Of a stretch of 7,021 nt of DNA, positions 1 through 5,460 are shown piece after piece. The position numbers and the translations under genes were made by a program. Numbering within the stretch: the first letter of the stretch is position 1; the number at the start of each line of letters is the position of its first letter. The notes beneath the pieces were generated by a model that made no database searches, had not been told where the DNA came from, and saw only the letters and a program-made list of their open reading frames with translations. Source of the DNA: Candidatus Merdenecus merdavium (GTDB taxonomy: Bacteria; Bacillota; Clostridia; Lachnospirales; Lachnospiraceae); contig DVLR01000364.1 of assembly GCA_018715425.1 (NCBI GenBank), positions 1-7,021 on the forward strand, written 5' to 3'.

Positions 1-2
1 TA

Positions 3-374
3 TTTGAGCAGATTGCAAAATCAATTTATGATGGTTCTGCCAGTGAGATAGGCAGACCAGAACGAGTATCAGAAAAGATGATGTATAAAGAAATGGAGCT
101 ACCAAGCCAGCGGTTATTGAATATGCCAAAATGCAGAGCAATATTTGAACGATATACAGAATCATATCCTGAAAGTTGGGCGAGAAAAGTAATATGGGCT
201 TATCATAAATTGAAAGAAGAAAGAGGGAATATGCCTTTTTATTGGTCTGATATTCGTGTTCTTGCTGGTGTGAAAAAGGTTAATATGCCTAAGGTAATGC
301 CATTTATTCCTAAATACGCTGATAAGACGATTGCCGAAGAAATCAAGAATCTGGTCAATAATTACTCTGATTAA
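3..374 (+). CDS. 3' part of an unidentified gene (TnsD/TniQ-like C-terminus is only a weak guess)
   Basis: The frame is open from the first bases of the window to the TAA at 372-374, so this is the last 123 codons of a longer gene. The ATG at 78 has no ribosome binding site and is probably internal. The visible part is basic and helical, with stretches such as RLLNMPKCRAIFERY and SWARKVIWAYHKL, then PFYWSDIRVLAGVKK and MPFIPKYADK. The order of a charged helix, a 'P-F-x-W-x-D-I-R-x-L-A-G-V' helix-turn-helix-like stretch and a short terminal 'F-I-P-K-Y' helix reminds me of the C-terminal repeats of TnsD/TniQ transposon-targeting proteins, but this is an impression and not a motif match. If right, it would mark the end of a Tn7-like transposition module with the genes to the right as cargo. 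No signal peptide or catalytic motif is visible in the retained part. Confidence 0.6.
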   Translation, partial: FEQIAKSIYDGSASEIGRPERVSEKMMYKEMELPSQRLLNMPKCRAIFERYTESYPESWARKVIWAYHKLKEERGNMPFYWSDIRVLAGVKKVNMPKVMPFIPKYADKTIAEEIKNLVNNYSD

Positions 375-392
375 ATTATGTTTATGAGATAT

Positions 393-450
393 TTGAAAAT
401 TGATGTAGTATAATGTCTAAATATGGCATATAATATGAAAAAGATATAAT
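393..450 (+). promoter_or_regulatory. Candidate promoter region for the DUF3800 gene
   Basis: The 90-bp gap before the DUF3800 gene holds three exact TATAAT hexamers (409-414, 429-434, 445-450) and a TTGAAA at 393-398. None of the TATAAT boxes has a good -35 at 16-18 bp, so which one is used, if any, cannot be decided. In DNA this AT-rich some will be chance matches. Confidence 0.3.
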
Positions 451-464
451 TTAGGAGAAAAGGT

Positions 465-1292
465 ATGGCAACAAAACAAAAGCAATATACTTTATACATA
501 GATGAAAGTGAGACAAGCAATAGTAACAATGAACAACCTCATTTTTGTATGGCTGGTGCGATTATAAATGACAAGGAATATCATATTGTAGAAAGTGCAG
601 TGAACACGCTAAAAAGGAACGTTTGGAGCGACTTGAATAATCCAGAGAATATTATATTACATCAAAAAAATATTTTAGATGCAAGTAAAGGAAAATTGGA
701 TGTTTCTAAATTTCCTGAATATGATAGATTCAGGAGTAAAGGAGTTAGAAGAGATTTTTATTCTGAATTTTCGAAAGTTTTTGACTGTGGTAAAATTAGC
801 ATTGTGGGTGGCAGTATGGATGTAAACTATATGGAGAAGCATTATAATGTTGTAAAACCATCACCGAAAACCCAAGCAAAGACATTTCGCAATGAAGCAA
901 ATAAGTATTTGATTACATTGCAACTTTTGCTAGAGAACTTTTGTCATTTTTTGGCAGTGCATAATGGTAAAGGTCGCATTGTTTACGAATATATAAGTGA
1001 AATAGATAATGAAAGAATGTGTTCGAAATTTTATCAAATAAAATTGATGGGTTCAATGTATATTACAAAACAGGCTATGGACAACCATTTGTTAGGAATA
1101 AATTTTGTGAAGAAGGAAGAGAATAATATTGGACTTCAAATAGCAGACTTTATCCCTAATGCATTTGCAAGAGAACATGCAAAATTTGGACAATTAGATT
1201 CTGATAATAGACTAATTAACAAAATGAAATATTATCGTTATGGCGGAGTAGATGGAAATCAAGAAAGGTATGGAATTAAATATATGCCTTGA
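465..1292 (+). CDS. DUF3800 protein, predicted RNase H-like nuclease
   Basis: The protein has 275 residues, a full length for the DUF3800 family. Family marks are visible: a first beta strand ending in the acidic motif YIDES (Asp13, Glu14), a 'ILHQKNI' histidine motif (His66) between strands, a 'GGSMDVNYM' strand (Asp118), an acidic 'YEYISEID' strand (Glu174, Glu178) and the C-terminal signature 'GLQIADFIPN' (Asp227). DUF3800 is predicted to have an RNase H/integrase-like fold, and Asp13, Glu174 or Glu178, and Asp227 would be the metal-binding acids; nuclease activity is inferred. There is no signal peptide, so it is cytosolic. AGGAG at 453-457 lies 7 bases before the ATG. Members of this family occur in prophages, mobile elements and defence-rich islands. 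Just downstream lies a compact structured RNA gene, and structured RNAs near DUF3800 genes are a recorded association. No operon partner is visible, since the next gene is convergent. Confidence 0.88.
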   Translation: MATKQKQYTLYIDESETSNSNNEQPHFCMAGAIINDKEYHIVESAVNTLKRNVWSDLNNPENIILHQKNILDASKGKLDVSKFPEYDRFRSKGVRRDFYSEFSKVFDCGKISIVGGSMDVNYMEKHYNVVKPSPKTQAKTFRNEANKYLITLQLLLENFCHFLAVHNGKGRIVYEYISEIDNERMCSKFYQIKLMGSMYITKQAMDNHLLGINFVKKEENNIGLQIADFIPNAFAREHAKFGQLDSDNRLINKMKYYRYGGVDGNQERYGIKYMP

Positions 1293-1307
1293 ATTTTAAA
1301 ATGCATA

Positions 1308-1336
1308 TTGACAAAGCAAAGTACATATATTAAGAT
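1308..1336 (+). promoter_or_regulatory. Promoter of the small RNA gene
   Basis: A perfect -35 box TTGACA (1308-1313) is followed after exactly 17 bp by TAAGAT (1331-1336), matching 4 of 6 bases of the -10 consensus. It lies just after the DUF3800 stop codon and points into the structured RNA. The expected transcription start is about 1341-1343, close to the 5' strand of the RNA closing stem. Confidence 0.6.
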
Positions 1337-1338
1337 AT

Positions 1339-1470
1339 GTATAGGGATTGGGAAGTTGTCTTGTCACTTCGGTGTGTCGAGAATAGAGCCTAAAGCTTGA
1401 ATGTACTAATGAGTGCATGACCGTAATCGAACCCTATACCATTAGAGCTACCGTGTTAGGTGGCTCTTTT
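1339..1470 (+). ncRNA. Structured small RNA downstream of the DUF3800 gene
   Basis: This non-coding stretch folds by eye into a compact multi-stem RNA. The closing stem pairs GTATAGGG (1339-1346) with CCCTATAC (1432-1439), 8 bp. Inside is a hairpin at 1360-1381 with C(UUCG)G at its tip (CAC 1365-1367 with GTG 1372-1374, extended by CTTG/CGAG pairing with one G-U), a weak hairpin AGC/GCT at 1387-1397, and a 7-bp hairpin ATGTACT/AGTGCAT (1401-1407 with 1412-1418, one G-U) capped by AATG. The terminator hairpin (1444-1467) follows directly. With its own promoter and terminator this looks like an independent RNA of about 130 nt. Comparative genomics has described several RNA motifs named after DUF3800 because they lie near such genes; this is plausibly one of them or a relative, but I cannot assign which. 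It contains no ORF with a ribosome binding site. Confidence 0.72.
1444..1470 (+). terminator. Intrinsic terminator of the small RNA
   Basis: AGAGCTACC (1444-1452) pairs with GGTGGCTCT (1459-1467), a 9-bp stem with one G-U pair and a GTGTTA loop. It runs into TTTT (1467-1470) and ends the structured RNA on the plus strand. Confidence 0.78.
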
Positions 1471-1493
1471 GTGTTGCACAAATAACAATGATA

Positions 1494-1520
1494 AGAGCTA
1501 TGTTAAAGGCACATAGCTCT
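1494..1520 (-). terminator. Terminator of the xre gene, possibly bidirectional
   Basis: There is a perfect 10-bp inverted repeat, AGAGCTATGT (1494-1503) and ACATAGCTCT (1511-1520), with a 7-base loop. Its outer edge overlaps the xre stop codon (1519-1521). The minus-strand continuation is T-rich but broken (TTATCATTGTTATTT), and on the plus strand ATTTTATTCT follows, so it could stop transcription from both sides and insulate the convergent units. Confidence 0.65.
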
Positions 1521-1818
1521 ATTTTATTCTACTTTTATTCTTTTTTCGCAAGGTATCTACCATCATTTTTACAACTGCAATATCATCATCTTCTAGTCCA
1601 GACATATCAAGAGAAAGTTTTTTCTCAATTCCCAACAGGTAATCAGTACTGACATGAAAGACTGCTGCCAGTTTGACTAATATTTCAGGTGATGGAGTAC
1701 GTTCTCTAAGTTCGTAAAATGATATTACTGATTTTGTGATACCTATTTGTTCTGCAAGCTGTTTTTGGGTAAGACCCGTCTGTGACCGCAATTCTTTCAA
1801 TTTAGTTCCAAAATCCAC
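1519..1818 (-). CDS. Xre (Cro/CI-type) helix-turn-helix repressor
   Basis: The protein has 99 residues with a classical HTH_3 domain at about residues 6-63: 'KLKELRSQTGLTQKQLAEQIG' region, recognition helix around ITKSVISFYE, then SPEILVKLAAVFHVSTDYLLG, the standard ending of the family. The tail (about 65-99) is acidic then lysine-rich, too short for a CI-type cleavage domain, so it is a simple DNA-binding regulator. The start is a GTG, since no ATG is available, with AGAGGTGG about 6 bases upstream. It is transcribed divergently from the exported-protein gene at 1927 and probably binds the shared 108-bp gap, which contains an imperfect inverted repeat over the forward promoter. It converges on the DUF3800/small RNA unit and may also control it, but nothing in the sequence proves this. 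Confidence 0.9.
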   Translation of the reverse strand: MDFGTKLKELRSQTGLTQKQLAEQIGITKSVISFYELRERTPSPEILVKLAAVFHVSTDYLLGIEKKLSLDMSGLEDDDIAVVKMMVDTLRKKNKSRIK

Positions 1819-1840
1819 TGATTTCCACCTCTTTTCCTAA

Positions 1841-1869
1841 TTGAGTTTACCTTGAAAATGTACTATAAT
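1841..1869 (+). promoter_or_regulatory. Promoter of the exported-protein gene
   Basis: TTGAGT (1841-1846), a 17-bp spacer and a perfect TATAAT (1864-1869) point toward the gene starting at 1927, giving a leader of about 50 nt. It begins only 22 bp from the divergent xre start. Confidence 0.6.
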
Positions 1870-1898
1870 GGTTGATATAGATATGAATATAGTGTACT
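1859..1898. promoter_or_regulatory. Possible Xre operator (imperfect inverted repeat)
   Basis: TGTACTATA (1859-1867), overlapping the -10 box, is mirrored by TATAGTGTACT (1888-1898) with a single extra base in the second arm. Such half-sites flanking a start site in the gap next to an xre gene suit repressor binding. Assignment to Xre is by position only. Confidence 0.35.
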
Positions 1899-1926
1899 TA
1901 GAGAAATAAATTTTTTAGGAAGAGCG

Positions 1927-2814
1927 GTGAAGAAGATGAGCGATAATAAAAACAAAAGTACATCATTGAATAATATGATTTTTTGTGGTATTGCTGCTAT
2001 TATTATAATTATATTTTTCGTATGGTTACACGAAAACACAGATGATACAAGTAATGACAGAAATATTGATGCATGGGTATGCGCTCAGAATGCAGTACAA
2101 GAGGAATTGAAATCTCCATCATCTGCTGATTTTTGTACATATCCAGAAGCAACTATTAAAGATAGGGGAAATGATAAATATAGCATTACTGGTTGGGTTG
2201 ATGCTGATAATTCTTTTGGAGCAAATATCAGAACCGATTTTACAGTCAAACTCACTTTAACTTCTAAAGGGTATAAAGATGCTCAATGTTATTTTGGAGA
2301 TGATAGCCTATGGGCTATTGCCGAAGATGTTGTTCAGAACCAGACTGCGGAGGGAGTAGATGAAAATGATAAACAGAAAACAACAGAAGAGAAGAGAAAC
2401 ATGAGAGATGCAGATTTGGATACTATGGATGTTATGGATGATGCTCTAATAAAGTATATATCATATTTGGATATTACATTTGAAGAATCTGGACTAACTA
2501 CCTCAAAAGCTGTAGCTGCTGGAAATACTTACAAATTGGGAGAAGCAAAATTTTTGGGAGAACCAAGTCAAGTATATGTAGAATATAGCCATAATGATAA
2601 TGGACAATATGAGCCAACTAACATATTTATTGCACCTATATATTCGTATGATTTAGAAGAGTATAAATTTGCTTTATCTAAGAAATTTGAAACAAAACCA
2701 TATGATGAAGGTAGTAATTCCTTTGAAATCGAAATTCCTGATAATAACCTTATAATACAAGTATATAAATTCAGTGACGAAGAGAATGCTAGTATTCATA
2801 TAAAGAAGGAATAA
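1927..2814 (+). CDS. Membrane-anchored exported protein of unknown function
   Basis: The protein has 295 residues. A hydrophobic segment at about residues 17-34 (isoleucine-rich) after a lysine-rich start suggests one N-terminal membrane helix with the rest outside the cell. Residues about 48-123 form a recognisable module: 'A-x-x-A-V-x-x-x-L-K-S-P-S-S-A-x-F' followed by 'Y-S-I-T-G-W-V-D-A-D-N-S-F-G-A' and 'R-T-D-F-T-V-K-L'. This SPSSA/VDAxNSFGA module recurs in small exported proteins of Firmicutes and other bacteria and I know no function for it. The second half (about 155-295) is acidic and unrecognised. Two starts are possible: GTG at 1927 (TAGGA 6 bases upstream) or ATG at 1936 (GGTGA 5 bases upstream). 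Divergence from xre suggests that Xre controls it. Confidence 0.75.
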   Translation: MKKMSDNKNKSTSLNNMIFCGIAAIIIIIFFVWLHENTDDTSNDRNIDAWVCAQNAVQEELKSPSSADFCTYPEATIKDRGNDKYSITGWVDADNSFGANIRTDFTVKLTLTSKGYKDAQCYFGDDSLWAIAEDVVQNQTAEGVDENDKQKTTEEKRNMRDADLDTMDVMDDALIKYISYLDITFEESGLTTSKAVAAGNTYKLGEAKFLGEPSQVYVEYSHNDNGQYEPTNIFIAPIYSYDLEEYKFALSKKFETKPYDEGSNSFEIEIPDNNLIIQVYKFSDEENASIHIKKE

Positions 2815-2824
2815 AAGAGGGAGA

Positions 2825-2846
2825 TACCTCAACTAATTGTGAAGTA
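2825..2846 (-). terminator. Weak candidate terminator of the surface-protein operon
   Basis: On the minus strand TACTTCA (2846-2840) pairs with TGAGGTA (2831-2825), 7 bp with one G-U pair, followed by the pyrimidine-rich TCTCCCTCTTTTAT. The T-run begins several bases late, so efficiency is doubtful. It lies in the 76-bp gap between two convergent genes, where a terminator is expected. Confidence 0.33.
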
Positions 2847-2890
2847 CCCCCTGTATAGGTTAGTGTGTGCTATTTAAAATAAAGATGTTC

Positions 2891-3472
2891 TTAATAGTAT
2901 GAACCTGAAATATTGAATGTTAAAGTACCAGAAAAATCACCAGCTTCTTTATAATTTTTATCTGTTGAGCCAGCAGCCCTTGTAAAAGTAATTGTTCCAT
3001 CACTACCATTTGCTTCACTGTAAATACCAGTTTGACGGAAACACAATACTTTAGTACTTGTAGATGGAGTGATTGCTTTTCCTGTAGATGTAGTTAAATC
3101 AAGTTTTAAATAGTATGGACTGGACTTATCTCCATTAAGATGCAATTTGTAATTATAAGTAGATGTTGTTGACAGACTTGTTCCACTGGTGATTTTTTCC
3201 CATGAATCAGCACTTATACTCACATTCACCTGATAGTCACTTTCAAGTTCATAACCATCGGCTACTGAAACAGTCATAGAACCCCCATCAGCATTGAGCT
3301 GAATAGCTGAGGGAATAACAACTTCATAATGGTTTTTCTCTTCAGGTGAAAGAGCAGTATAGGTAACGGTTGTTGTCTGCTGATTTGCAGCATATGCCAT
3401 AATTGCAGTAGCAGAAATAAGCATTGATACAAGGAACAATGCAATATATAAGCGTAAGTGTTTCTTATTCAT
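2891..3472 (-). CDS. Secreted beta-rich protein of unknown function
   Basis: The protein has 193 residues. A typical signal peptide (MNKKHLR, hydrophobic core to about residue 24, cleavage likely after AYA near residue 28) is followed by a Thr/Ser-rich, cysteine-poor exported domain (one Cys only) with alternating beta-strand patterns: VTYTALSPEE, YEVVIPSAIQLN, SMTVSVADGYEL, and an ending GDFSGTLTFNISGSYY. The 'G-x-L-T-F-x-I-S' end resembles beta-sandwich surface proteins such as WxL-type or pilus/coat-like domains, but the W-x-L motifs are absent and I do not assign a family. The ATG at 3472 has GGAGG 9 bases upstream, and the start overlaps the previous gene by 8 bp, so the two are translationally coupled. 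No sortase LPxTG motif is present; it is probably released or held by the membrane-anchored partner. Confidence 0.8.
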   Translation of the reverse strand: MNKKHLRLYIALFLVSMLISATAIMAYAANQQTTTVTYTALSPEEKNHYEVVIPSAIQLNADGGSMTVSVADGYELESDYQVNVSISADSWEKITSGTSLSTTSTYNYKLHLNGDKSSPYYLKLDLTTSTGKAITPSTSTKVLCFRQTGIYSEANGSDGTITFTRAAGSTDKNYKEAGDFSGTLTFNISGSYY

Positions 3473-4022
3473 TTGTCTTTTCCTCCATAATTAGATTAAA
3501 ATTCATGACAGAACCATTTAATGATTTGCCATCTGTGGTGAAGCAATCATATTTTATCTTTGCCTTATAAGTGCCAGCTTGTAAGGCTTGATTGAGAGTA
3601 ATATTGTAGATTGCTTTCCCATTTGGGATAAGCTGTGATTTCCATAACTCTGTACCATCATCAAGGGCTAATGTGAGCTGGAAGTCACAGCCTTTATTTT
3701 TTTCTGGATTATAGAAATTTACTTCTTGTTCTGTCTGGTCTGCTTCCATAATCATAGTATCCCAGCATGGGATTGATATGTTTTCTGCGTATTCTTCAGA
3801 ACTAGAAGTAGTATCATTATCCTGTCTTATATCCTGTACATTTGAATCATATTCTTTGTCGGGATTACCTTTATTCATCTGATTAGAAATGAAAAATCCA
3901 ACTGCTACACCAGCAATTATCATAACAAGACTGATAAGGATAATGACGATAAAATTCTTTCCTGATTTTTTATTCTGGTTACTTGTATTCTCAGAAGTGT
4001 TTTCTGGTTTGATGTTATTCAC
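3465..4022 (-). CDS. Membrane-anchored extracellular protein of unknown function
   Basis: The protein has 185 residues. The polar N-terminus (about 23 residues, Asn/Lys-rich) precedes one strong membrane helix at about residues 24-46 (FIVIILISLVMIIAGVAVGFF). A Ser/Asp-rich linker follows, then a beta-sandwich-like domain at about 82-182 with 'IPCWDTMIMEADQTEQEV', 'FYNPEKNKGCDFQLTLALDDG' and 'AGTYKAKIKYDCFTTDG'. The 'YNP ... LDDGTELW.S.LI.NGKAIY.ITLN..L.AGTY' pattern is a recurrent module in exported proteins of Clostridia; its function is unknown to me. The start is GTG at 4022, as no ATG precedes the membrane helix, with AGAGGGG almost touching it, an unusually short spacing that may lower translation. 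The gene is first in an operon with the secreted protein at 3472, and the two may form one surface complex. Confidence 0.75.
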   Translation of the reverse strand: MNNIKPENTSENTSNQNKKSGKNFIVIILISLVMIIAGVAVGFFISNQMNKGNPDKEYDSNVQDIRQDNDTTSSSEEYAENISIPCWDTMIMEADQTEQEVNFYNPEKNKGCDFQLTLALDDGTELWKSQLIPNGKAIYNITLNQALQAGTYKAKIKYDCFTTDGKSLNGSVMNFNLIMEEKTNE

Positions 4023-4056
4023 CCCCTCTTTTGTAGATTGATTTTTTAAACATAAT

Positions 4057-4090
4057 TCTGCAAAGCCTTATTTTATAAGGAATTAGCAGA
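4057..4090 (-). promoter_or_regulatory. Leader hairpin upstream of the surface-protein operon
   Basis: CCTTAT (4066-4071) and ATAAGG (4075-4080) form a 6-bp stem with a TTT loop. Outside an internal loop, TCTGC (4057-4061) pairs with GCAGA (4086-4090). On the minus transcript it lies in the untranslated leader, about 35 bases before the GTG start, so it could act as an RNA stabiliser, an attenuator or, as DNA, a dyad operator. Confidence 0.45.
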
Positions 4091-4115
4091 TTAGAAAAAG
4101 CACACACGAAAAAAT

Positions 4116-4144
4116 ATTATACTACGGATTAGGCGATTTTGGAA
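4116..4144 (-). promoter_or_regulatory. Candidate promoter of the surface-protein operon
   Basis: On the minus strand a perfect TATAAT (4121-4116) is preceded at 17 bp by TTCCAA (4144-4139), a poor -35 with 3 of 6 matches. Transcription would start near 4109, giving a leader of about 87 nt that contains the 4057-4090 hairpin. Confidence 0.35.
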
Positions 4145-4150
4145 TATAGT

Positions 4151-4345
4151 ATGAGGGATGATTTTACTATTGATGAAAATGTTTTCACTTGTGAAAAAAT
4201 CTGTCCAGTTATAGATGCACCAGACGATAGGGTATGGGAGAAAACGAAACACTTTCTAGTTGTAAAACACCGCCACACCCTACCCACGACAAAGAACAAA
4301 TTTTCTTTTCAACTGCTGCCACGCTGGAAATATACCACCACATAA
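4151..4345 (+). pseudogene. Possible 5' gene remnant running into A/C-rich DNA
   Basis: From the ATG at 4151 (only TGGA as a weak ribosome site) about 37 codons look protein-like and use AT-rich wobble positions: DDFTIDENVFTCEKICPVIDAPDD and following, with two cysteines. From about 4262 the composition switches to C-rich at all three codon positions and the remaining 27 residues look random. This fits the start of a gene cut off by a junction near 4262, though it could be a chance ORF. I do not recognise the fragment. Confidence 0.2.
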
Positions 4346-4508
4346 TAAAAACCCCCACTCATATAACACCAGCTCAACCCATAACCCCACACAAGAGAAG
4401 AAAATTCTATGTTGTGGATTGTTTGGAATGAAGCAGAAGAGAAGAACCACACAACACACTCACACCCTAAGCCCATATACCCAACATAATAACCAGATAA
4501 ACGTACAG
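4262..4508. other. G-poor, A/C-rich strand-asymmetric non-coding block
   Basis: I see no convincing gene here. The plus strand is rich in A and C and very poor in G over two 60-base stretches (4321-4380 and 4441-4500 hold about 4 G against about 21 C each). CACACCCTA occurs twice (4274-4282, 4461-4469). AATTTTCTTTTC (4299-4310) and GAGAAGAAAATT (4395-4406) form an 11-of-12 inverted repeat, and TGTTGTG (4410-4416) pairs with CACAACA (4450-4456). It lies beyond the ardC terminator. Such asymmetry with inverted repeats can mark origins of transfer or replication, or simply junk between modules. Confidence 0.4.
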
Positions 4509-4538
4509 AAAAAAAGAGGGCTTTTCTTTGCCCTCTTT
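4509..4538 (-). terminator. ardC: Intrinsic terminator of ardC
   Basis: On the minus strand AAAGAGGGC (4538-4530) pairs perfectly with GCCCTCTTT (4521-4513) around an 8-base loop, and seven T residues (4515-4509) follow. It begins 11 bases past the ardC stop codon. Confidence 0.88.
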
Positions 4539-4548
4539 CCTGTTGCGT

Positions 4549-5397
4549 TTATGCCTGAAGTATCAGGTTCACCGCCTTTTCTGCTTTGCTTGCTGCTGAT
4601 ACAATAAACTTGTTATCATTCTTTAGAACCTGTAACCAATTCTGTATATATGCGGTTGAGTTCCTGAAGGTCTTTGTTGTTTCAACTCCTAAAGTGTTTA
4701 ATATTGTAGCACTTCCAAGTTCTGCAATTAATTCCTCTTTGCTGTATGTCTCACTTCCAAACGCTGCAACTGCTCCACTCTCTAACCTGTTAAGTCTGCT
4801 ATTGTGTCCTGTGCTGTGTGTCAGCTCATGAAAGGTAGTAGCGTAATACTCATTGATATGTTGATACTGTTCCTTTAATGGTATTACTACGGTATCTCTT
4901 GAAGGGCTGTAATATGCTTTGTTACTTGCTACTTCTTCAAATGATATTCTTTCTCTTGTGACATAATCAATTATAACTTTGTCAGCTTCTTCTATTGGTG
5001 TTACCTCATTGAAAGGATTTTCAAGAGATTCAACCCCTTCAACCTGTGAAATATGGAAAACGTTTATATATTTCAATAGTGGAATGGATTTCTTTTCTTT
5101 CTTTCCTTTTTCGTTTTCTTCTTCAACATTTAAGACTTTCCAGAAAACAATGATTTCTGATTTTTCACCTTTGCGGATATGACCGCCTAACTCTTGCCAT
5201 TGTTTAAATGTGGCATATTCTCCAGTATGTTTTAATAACATCTGATTCATTATTGAATAAGGTTTCTTGCTAACTCTGTTAAATGCACCAGCTCTAACAC
5301 CATTCCAAGGTTTTTGCCAAGGAATAAAACCCTTTTCAAGTTCTTCAATAATTCTATTGGTTACTATCTGGTATACATTAACTTTTTCTTTTGCCAT
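4549..5397 (-). CDS. ardC: ArdC-like antirestriction protein (ssDNA-binding domain plus zinc metallopeptidase-like domain)
   Basis: The protein has 282 residues. Residues about 7-120 match the ArdC N-terminal single-strand-DNA-binding domain: 'VTNRIIEELEKGFIPWQKPW', 'GAFNRVSKKPYSIMNQMLL', 'YATFKQWQELGGHIRKGEKS'. Residues about 130-282 form the zincin-like domain, with the metal site H190-E-L-T-H194 in 'ATTFHELTHSTGH' and a probable third ligand Glu226 in 'SKEELIAELG'. ArdC proteins of conjugative plasmids bind single-stranded DNA and protect incoming DNA from type I and II restriction; that role is transferred here by homology. A Lys/Glu-rich insertion (about 92-103) separates strands of the first domain. 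I chose the ATG at 5397 because GGAAGG lies 8 bases upstream; the in-frame GTG nine bases earlier overlaps that site. Transcription probably starts from the TTGATA/TATAAT promoter within the GTAC-palindrome array, and a strong terminator follows. Confidence 0.9.
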   Translation of the reverse strand: MAKEKVNVYQIVTNRIIEELEKGFIPWQKPWNGVRAGAFNRVSKKPYSIMNQMLLKHTGEYATFKQWQELGGHIRKGEKSEIIVFWKVLNVEEENEKGKKEKKSIPLLKYINVFHISQVEGVESLENPFNEVTPIEEADKVIIDYVTRERISFEEVASNKAYYSPSRDTVVIPLKEQYQHINEYYATTFHELTHSTGHNSRLNRLESGAVAAFGSETYSKEELIAELGSATILNTLGVETTKTFRNSTAYIQNWLQVLKNDNKFIVSAASKAEKAVNLILQA

Positions 5398-5431
5398 ATA
5401 TAACACCTTCCTTTTCTGTTTTCTTAATTAG

Positions 5432-5460
5432 ATTATAATATATTAGTACCAATATATCAA
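5432..5460 (-). promoter_or_regulatory. ardC promoter with an operator in its spacer
   Basis: On the minus strand TTGATA (5460-5455), a 17-bp spacer and TATAAT (5437-5432) form a near-consensus promoter. The spacer is occupied by copy 1 of the ATTRGTACYAAT palindrome (5442-5453), so a protein bound there would block RNA polymerase. The start would be near 5425, about 28 bases before the ardC ATG. Confidence 0.65.

Noticed and set aside
2840..2872. Possible insertion-sequence end (TGAAGTACCCCCT and nearby)
   Set aside because: No matching inverted partner, target duplication or transposase gene is visible nearby; the sequence fits better as a weak terminator between convergent genes.
4234..4607. 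Two overlapping plus-strand ORFs in the A/C-rich block
   Set aside because: Pro/Thr/His-rich products follow base composition, lack ribosome sites, and the second runs through the ardC terminator into ardC.
4586..5182. Two plus-strand ORFs opposite ardC
   Set aside because: They are antisense shadows of a clearly coding gene with an intact HExxH motif.
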